Of a stretch of 13,527 nt of DNA, positions 12,771-13,527 are shown piece by piece; within the stretch, counting starts at the first letter, position 1; each line of letters opens with the position of its first letter. Source of the DNA: Bacillota bacterium (GTDB lineage: Bacteria; Bacillota; Clostridia; Christensenellales; SZUA-584); assembly GCA_023441905.1 (NCBI GenBank), contig JAEZNC010000172.1:1-13527 (forward strand), given 5' to 3'. A program made the position numbers and the translations under genes. The notes beneath the pieces were generated by a model. The model did no database searches. It was not told where the DNA came from and saw only the letters and a program-made list of their open reading frames with translations.

Positions 12771-12978
12771 TTATATACATATTAAGTTCACTGCTTCGAT
12801 GACAGGCACATCATCTCCGAGATGCTTCTTGTATCGCCCAATCGCGAGTACCGACTGCGTCGTGCGTATCTGCATACATGAAGTTATCTCCAAGATGAAA
12901 TGGTGTCATTTTTACAATTATCGCATAGTTCCTCGTCTCTTTCAAGCAACGCAGCGCTGCATCCCATCCATTGCCATT
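12771..12978 (-). pseudogene. Possible frameshifted remnant of an unidentified coding sequence
   Basis: Two minus-strand frames without intact gene structure read like parts of one protein. One (12811-12978) gives WDAALRCLKETRNYAIIVK and then PFHLGDNFMYAD. The other (12771-12905) gives TTQSVLAIGRYKKHLGDDVP and VIEAVNLICI before a stop. A single frameshift near 12860 would join them into about 67 residues. There is no ribosome binding site at a proper distance and the upstream part is closed by stops. I do not recognise the family. Chance open frames are a real alternative. Confidence 0.25.
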
Positions 12979-12988
12979 TCAATAACGC

Positions 12989-13017
12989 TTGCCATACACG
13001 CCGCAAATCTGTATTGT
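12989..13017 (+). promoter_or_regulatory. Candidate promoter of the carbonic-anhydrase-like gene
   Basis: TTGCCA (12989-12994) and TATTGT (13012-13017) with 17-bp spacing, 33 bp before the ATG at 13050. The -10 box is imperfect. Confidence 0.4.
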
Positions 13018-13049
13018 ATAAGGCAAGCTCAAGCCACAAAGGAGACCTC

Positions 13050-13527
13050 ATGATAAAAAAGATCGGCCAGGTTGACGATATTCCAAAAAGCCTCAGGGAT
13101 ACGCCCGTTGAGGAGCTGATTCTTTACCAGAACTTCGCCGCGCCCCATAAGGAGTGCACATCCGCTCAAATGCTGATCGGCATGTGCATGGACAACCGCA
13201 AGCAGCTTAAGATCCCCGAGAATTTTGCGTACATCATCCGCACGGGCGGCGCGAATTTGCGGTACAGCGAATTCAAGGTGTCGTTCGCGATTGCCGTGGG
13301 CGGTGTGAACCATATTGCGCTGATTGCGCATGACCGCTGCGGCATGGTGAATCTCGCGGGCAAGATGCAGCCTTTTATAAAGGGTCTTTCGCGCCTTGAG
13401 AACTGGACACCGGAACGCGCGCGGGATCACTTTTTAAACTACGCGCCCATATACGAGATTGAGAACGAAACGGAGTTCGTGCTGGCGGAAAGCAGGCGCC
13501 TTGCCGAAAAATACAAAGGCGTCAATG
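13050..13527 (+). CDS. Beta-class carbonic anhydrase-like protein, partial (C-terminus outside window)
   Basis: 159 codons are visible before the window ends. Beta-carbonic anhydrases use zinc to interconvert CO2 and bicarbonate. The zinc ligand and catalytic dyad motif CxDxR is C46-M-D48-N-R50, and the second ligand pair HxxC is H94-D-R-C97. The segment YIIRTGGANLR (61-71) takes the place of the usual RNAGN loop. Sequence beyond these motifs is diverged from textbook members, so this may be a distinct clade. A strong AAAGGAG at 13038-13044 fixes the start. It reads away from glf. An open frame on the opposite strand (13029-13430) is a shadow. Confidence 0.82.
   Translation, partial: MIKKIGQVDDIPKSLRDTPVEELILYQNFAAPHKECTSAQMLIGMCMDNRKQLKIPENFAYIIRTGGANLRYSEFKVSFAIAVGGVNHIALIAHDRCGMVNLAGKMQPFIKGLSRLENWTPERARDHFLNYAPIYEIENETEFVLAESRRLAEKYKGVN

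Larger units (their letters stand above)
12647..13049. other. Intergenic region between glf and the carbonic anhydrase gene
   Basis: It holds the glf promoter (12708-12736), a possible decayed coding remnant on the minus strand (12771-12978) and a candidate promoter for the carbonic-anhydrase-like gene (12989-13017). No intact gene is supported; open frames at 12590-12802 and 12799-13053 lack ribosome binding sites. Confidence 0.6.

Noticed and set aside
1..13527. tRNA or rRNA genes, intact insertion sequences
   Set aside because: No cloverleaf-like T-loop sequences, rRNA segments or transposase-like proteins were seen on either strand.

Overview
The window looks like chromosomal DNA from an anaerobic, moderately GC-rich Gram-positive bacterium, most likely a member of the Clostridia. 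The evidence is strong AGGAG-type ribosome binding sites, TTGACA/TATAAT-like promoters, a cytosolic [FeFe]-hydrogenase-type protein, two lipoproteins with Gram-positive-style signal peptides, an EpsC-type long serine acetyltransferase, Rrf2/CymR-type regulators, and short hairpin-rich repeats of a style I associate with clostridial genomes. Genus and species cannot be read from the sequence.

Layout. Positions 1-835 (minus) hold the N-terminal part of a UV damage endonuclease (UvsE), cut by the window edge. Two separate GNAT acetyltransferase genes follow on the plus strand (952-1392 and 1576-2016). A hairpin repeat cluster and an intrinsic terminator precede a large minus-strand gene (2384-4102). 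It encodes a sensory-type [FeFe]-hydrogenase fused to a chemoreceptor signalling tip. Divergent from it is a lipoprotein with a predicted Ig-like C-terminal domain (4283-5074). A second small lipoprotein lies on the minus strand (5441-5956).

The centre (6312-10752) is a sulfur and Fe-S locus built around one divergent promoter region at about 9198-9425. Leftward runs iscS-iscU-rrf2-metA, tightly spaced or overlapping: cysteine desulfurase, Fe-S scaffold, a CymR-like regulator without cluster cysteines, and a homoserine acyltransferase predicted to use acetyl-CoA. Rightward runs a second Rrf2 regulator that keeps an IscR-like cysteine set, overlapping an EpsC-type cysE. Together these cover O-acetylserine formation, sulfur extraction from cysteine, Fe-S assembly and entry into methionine synthesis. 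One regulator could plausibly read cluster status and the other cysteine supply; that is inference.

Positions 10753-11545 carry no gene. They hold a dense cluster of inverted repeats, including a roughly 200-bp unit present twice about 320 bp apart with a nearly identical 82-bp core. UDP-galactopyranose mutase (glf, minus, 11546-12646) follows with its own promoter and terminator. A gap with a possible decayed coding remnant comes next, and the window ends inside a beta-carbonic-anhydrase-like gene (13050 onward).

The items most worth a second look are the hydrogenase-chemoreceptor fusion, the pairing of two Rrf2 proteins with opposite cluster-ligand status around one divergent promoter, and the duplicated hairpin units downstream of cysE.
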